This document shows positions 62,897-64,000 of a stretch of DNA of 64,000 nt, piece by piece. The position numbers and the translations under genes are program-made. Position 1 is the stretch's first letter; the number at the start of each line of letters is the position of its first letter. The notes under the pieces were generated by a model. That model saw only the letters and a list, made by a program, of their open reading frames with translations. It was not told the DNA's origin and did not search any database. The stretch covers positions 496,001-560,000 of the forward strand of contig NZ_QTJV01000002.1 in the NCBI RefSeq assembly GCF_003412465.1, in the 5' to 3' direction. This stretch comes from Chitinophaga silvisoli. Lineage in GTDB: Bacteria > Bacteroidota > Bacteroidia > Chitinophagales > Chitinophagaceae.

Positions 62897-64000
62897 ATGA
62901 GTCAATTTAAAAACATAAAGAAATTTCACTCGTTCCTGCGCTTCAAGCGCGATTTTGAACGATACAGCCTACGCAGGGTCCGAAGTTATGAGATCGTGAT
63001 CCACTGGCTGCACAGCAAAATGAATAGAAACCAGTTCCTCGTTCTTTCTGGTATCCTGGTTGGTCTGGTCGCGGGATTAGCAGGTGTGATTTTAAAAACC
63101 CTGGTCCATTATATTCATTACTTTATTACCTACAAAGTTCACTTTAGTACACAAGTCTTTTTCTACGCAGTATTCCCTTTCCTTGGTATTGTAATAACGA
63201 CACTTGTTGTAATCATCTTTTTTAAGGGCCAGTCGCGCAAAGGGGTCGGACTTATTCTCTACGAAATCGCACAAAACTCCAGCCTGATTCCTCCTGTTAA
63301 AATGTATTCCCAGATTCTGCAAAGTGCCCTAACTGTAGGCCTGGGAGGTTCTGCCGGCCTGGAAAGTCCTATTGCCGTGACCGGGGCTGCAATTGGCAGT
63401 AATTATGCCCGCAACTACCACCTGGGATATAAGGAGAGAACGCTGTTACTCGCTGCCGGTGCCACTGCCGGTATTGCAGCCTCCTTCAACGCACCGATTG
63501 CAGGGGTAATGTTTGCATTTGAAATACTGCTTACAGGGGTTGTTTTCTCTGATTTTTTGCCTTTGATTCTGGCAGCAATCTGTGGTAGTCTTCTCTCAAA
63601 GATCATTCTGCAGGAGGAAGTATTGTTTCACTTTGAATCCAGGCAGGCATTCAACTACCATAATGTACCCTTCTACATTATGCTGGGTTTATTAAGTGCA
63701 ATTTATGCCCGCTATTATATTGTCATTTCACAGAAAGTAGAACATTTTTTCCATAGGCTTAAGTGGAGTGCCTTACAAAAGGCTGTATTGGGAGGAGTAA
63801 TTATTTCCATCCTCTGCGTACTGATGCCGCCCTTATTTGGGGAAGGTTATTCAAGTATTAAGCAGATGGCGAACGGACAGGCGGATGAAATCATTGCACA
63901 TAGTTTCTTTAGATACATCCCGGCTAAGAACTGGGTATTACTGGCGTTTCTGGGCTGCACCTGTTTGCTGAAAGTATTTGCCTCTTCCATTACTATTCAA
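62897..64000 (+). CDS. ClC-type chloride channel (partial, cut by window end)
   Basis: An open frame of 368 codons from the ATG at 62897 reaches the window end without a stop. After a basic N-terminus (MSQFKNIKKFHSFLRFKRDF) come membrane helices. GGSAGLESPIAVTGAAIG is the counterpart of the GREGP loop, keeping the glutamate, and ATAGIAASFNAPIAGVMFAFE is the FNAPLAG block. The GSGIP segment reads KGVGLIL, so the filter differs from CLC-ec1. A CBS-containing C-terminus may follow outside the window. Confidence 0.9.
   Translation, partial: MSQFKNIKKFHSFLRFKRDFERYSLRRVRSYEIVIHWLHSKMNRNQFLVLSGILVGLVAGLAGVILKTLVHYIHYFITYKVHFSTQVFFYAVFPFLGIVITTLVVIIFFKGQSRKGVGLILYEIAQNSSLIPPVKMYSQILQSALTVGLGGSAGLESPIAVTGAAIGSNYARNYHLGYKERTLLLAAGATAGIAASFNAPIAGVMFAFEILLTGVVFSDFLPLILAAICGSLLSKIILQEEVLFHFESRQAFNYHNVPFYIMLGLLSAIYARYYIVISQKVEHFFHRLKWSALQKAVLGGVIISILCVLMPPLFGEGYSSIKQMANGQADEIIAHSFFRYIPAKNWVLLAFLGCTCLLKVFASSITIQ

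Noticed and set aside
1..64000. tRNA, rRNA, insertion sequence, prophage or CRISPR-Cas genes
   Set aside because: I looked for transposase motifs, cloverleaf-like segments and repeat-spacer arrays and saw none that would stand up.

Overview
The window comes from a Bacteroidota chromosome, most likely family Chitinophagaceae and close to Chitinophaga. Four things support this: an alternative complex III (act) operon followed by a caa3-type oxidase, type IX secretion proteins (PorP/SprF, PorE-like OmpA, gliding-motility C-terminal domains), Bacteroidota-restricted families (DUF5606, DUF420, DUF2024), and many start regions preceded by the Bacteroidota -7 element TANNTTTG. I see no rRNA, tRNA, CRISPR array, insertion sequence or phage gene. 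This is mostly core chromosome with a few accessory-looking islands.

Layout. 0-3.1 kb: the end of an unknown gene, a tandem pair of GT4 glycosyltransferases and a convergent GT2 glycosyltransferase. 3.2-5.7 kb: a MeaB-type GTPase, a divergent short ClC-like protein and DUF2024. 5.7-22.2 kb (minus strand): a respiratory block in the order ActA-ActB-ActC-ActD-ActE-ActF, oxidase subunits II and I, haem O synthase, two subunit III-like proteins, subunit IV, then SCO, DUF420 (CtaM-like) and a small CxxC membrane protein. It would carry electrons from quinol to oxygen and supply haem and copper for the oxidase. Two intrinsic terminators separate the assembly factors from the structural genes. 22.6-33.2 kb: purN, an outer-membrane protein, a TonB-dependent receptor divergent from a second SCO plus a Fur-family regulator with a DtxR-like palindrome between them, an M3 peptidase, DUF5606, a lamin-tail surface protein and asd. 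33.5-43.6 kb: DUF2461, a porin, an ammonium transporter, uvrB, an S1/P1 nuclease, a PfkB kinase, a MATE exporter and a histidine-rich repeat lipoprotein. 43.8-58.7 kb (minus): a type IX secretion/adhesin operon with a 3,925-residue surface protein, PorP/SprF and a PorE-like OmpA protein. 59.3-64 kb (plus): a STAND (NACHT) ATPase with an uncharacterised N-terminal domain, a membrane-anchored transglutaminase-like protein and a second ClC channel cut by the window end.

The least described items are the NACHT protein with its small helical N-terminal module; the giant adhesin, whose Ig repeats after successive discoidin-like modules number 1,1,1,1,2,2,3,4,11; the histidine-rich heptad/octad lipoprotein; and two intergenic regions with unusual structure (11-bp periodic repeats near 29.0 kb, nested inverted repeats near 33.3 kb). 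All functional statements are from reading the sequence and family knowledge; no database search was run.
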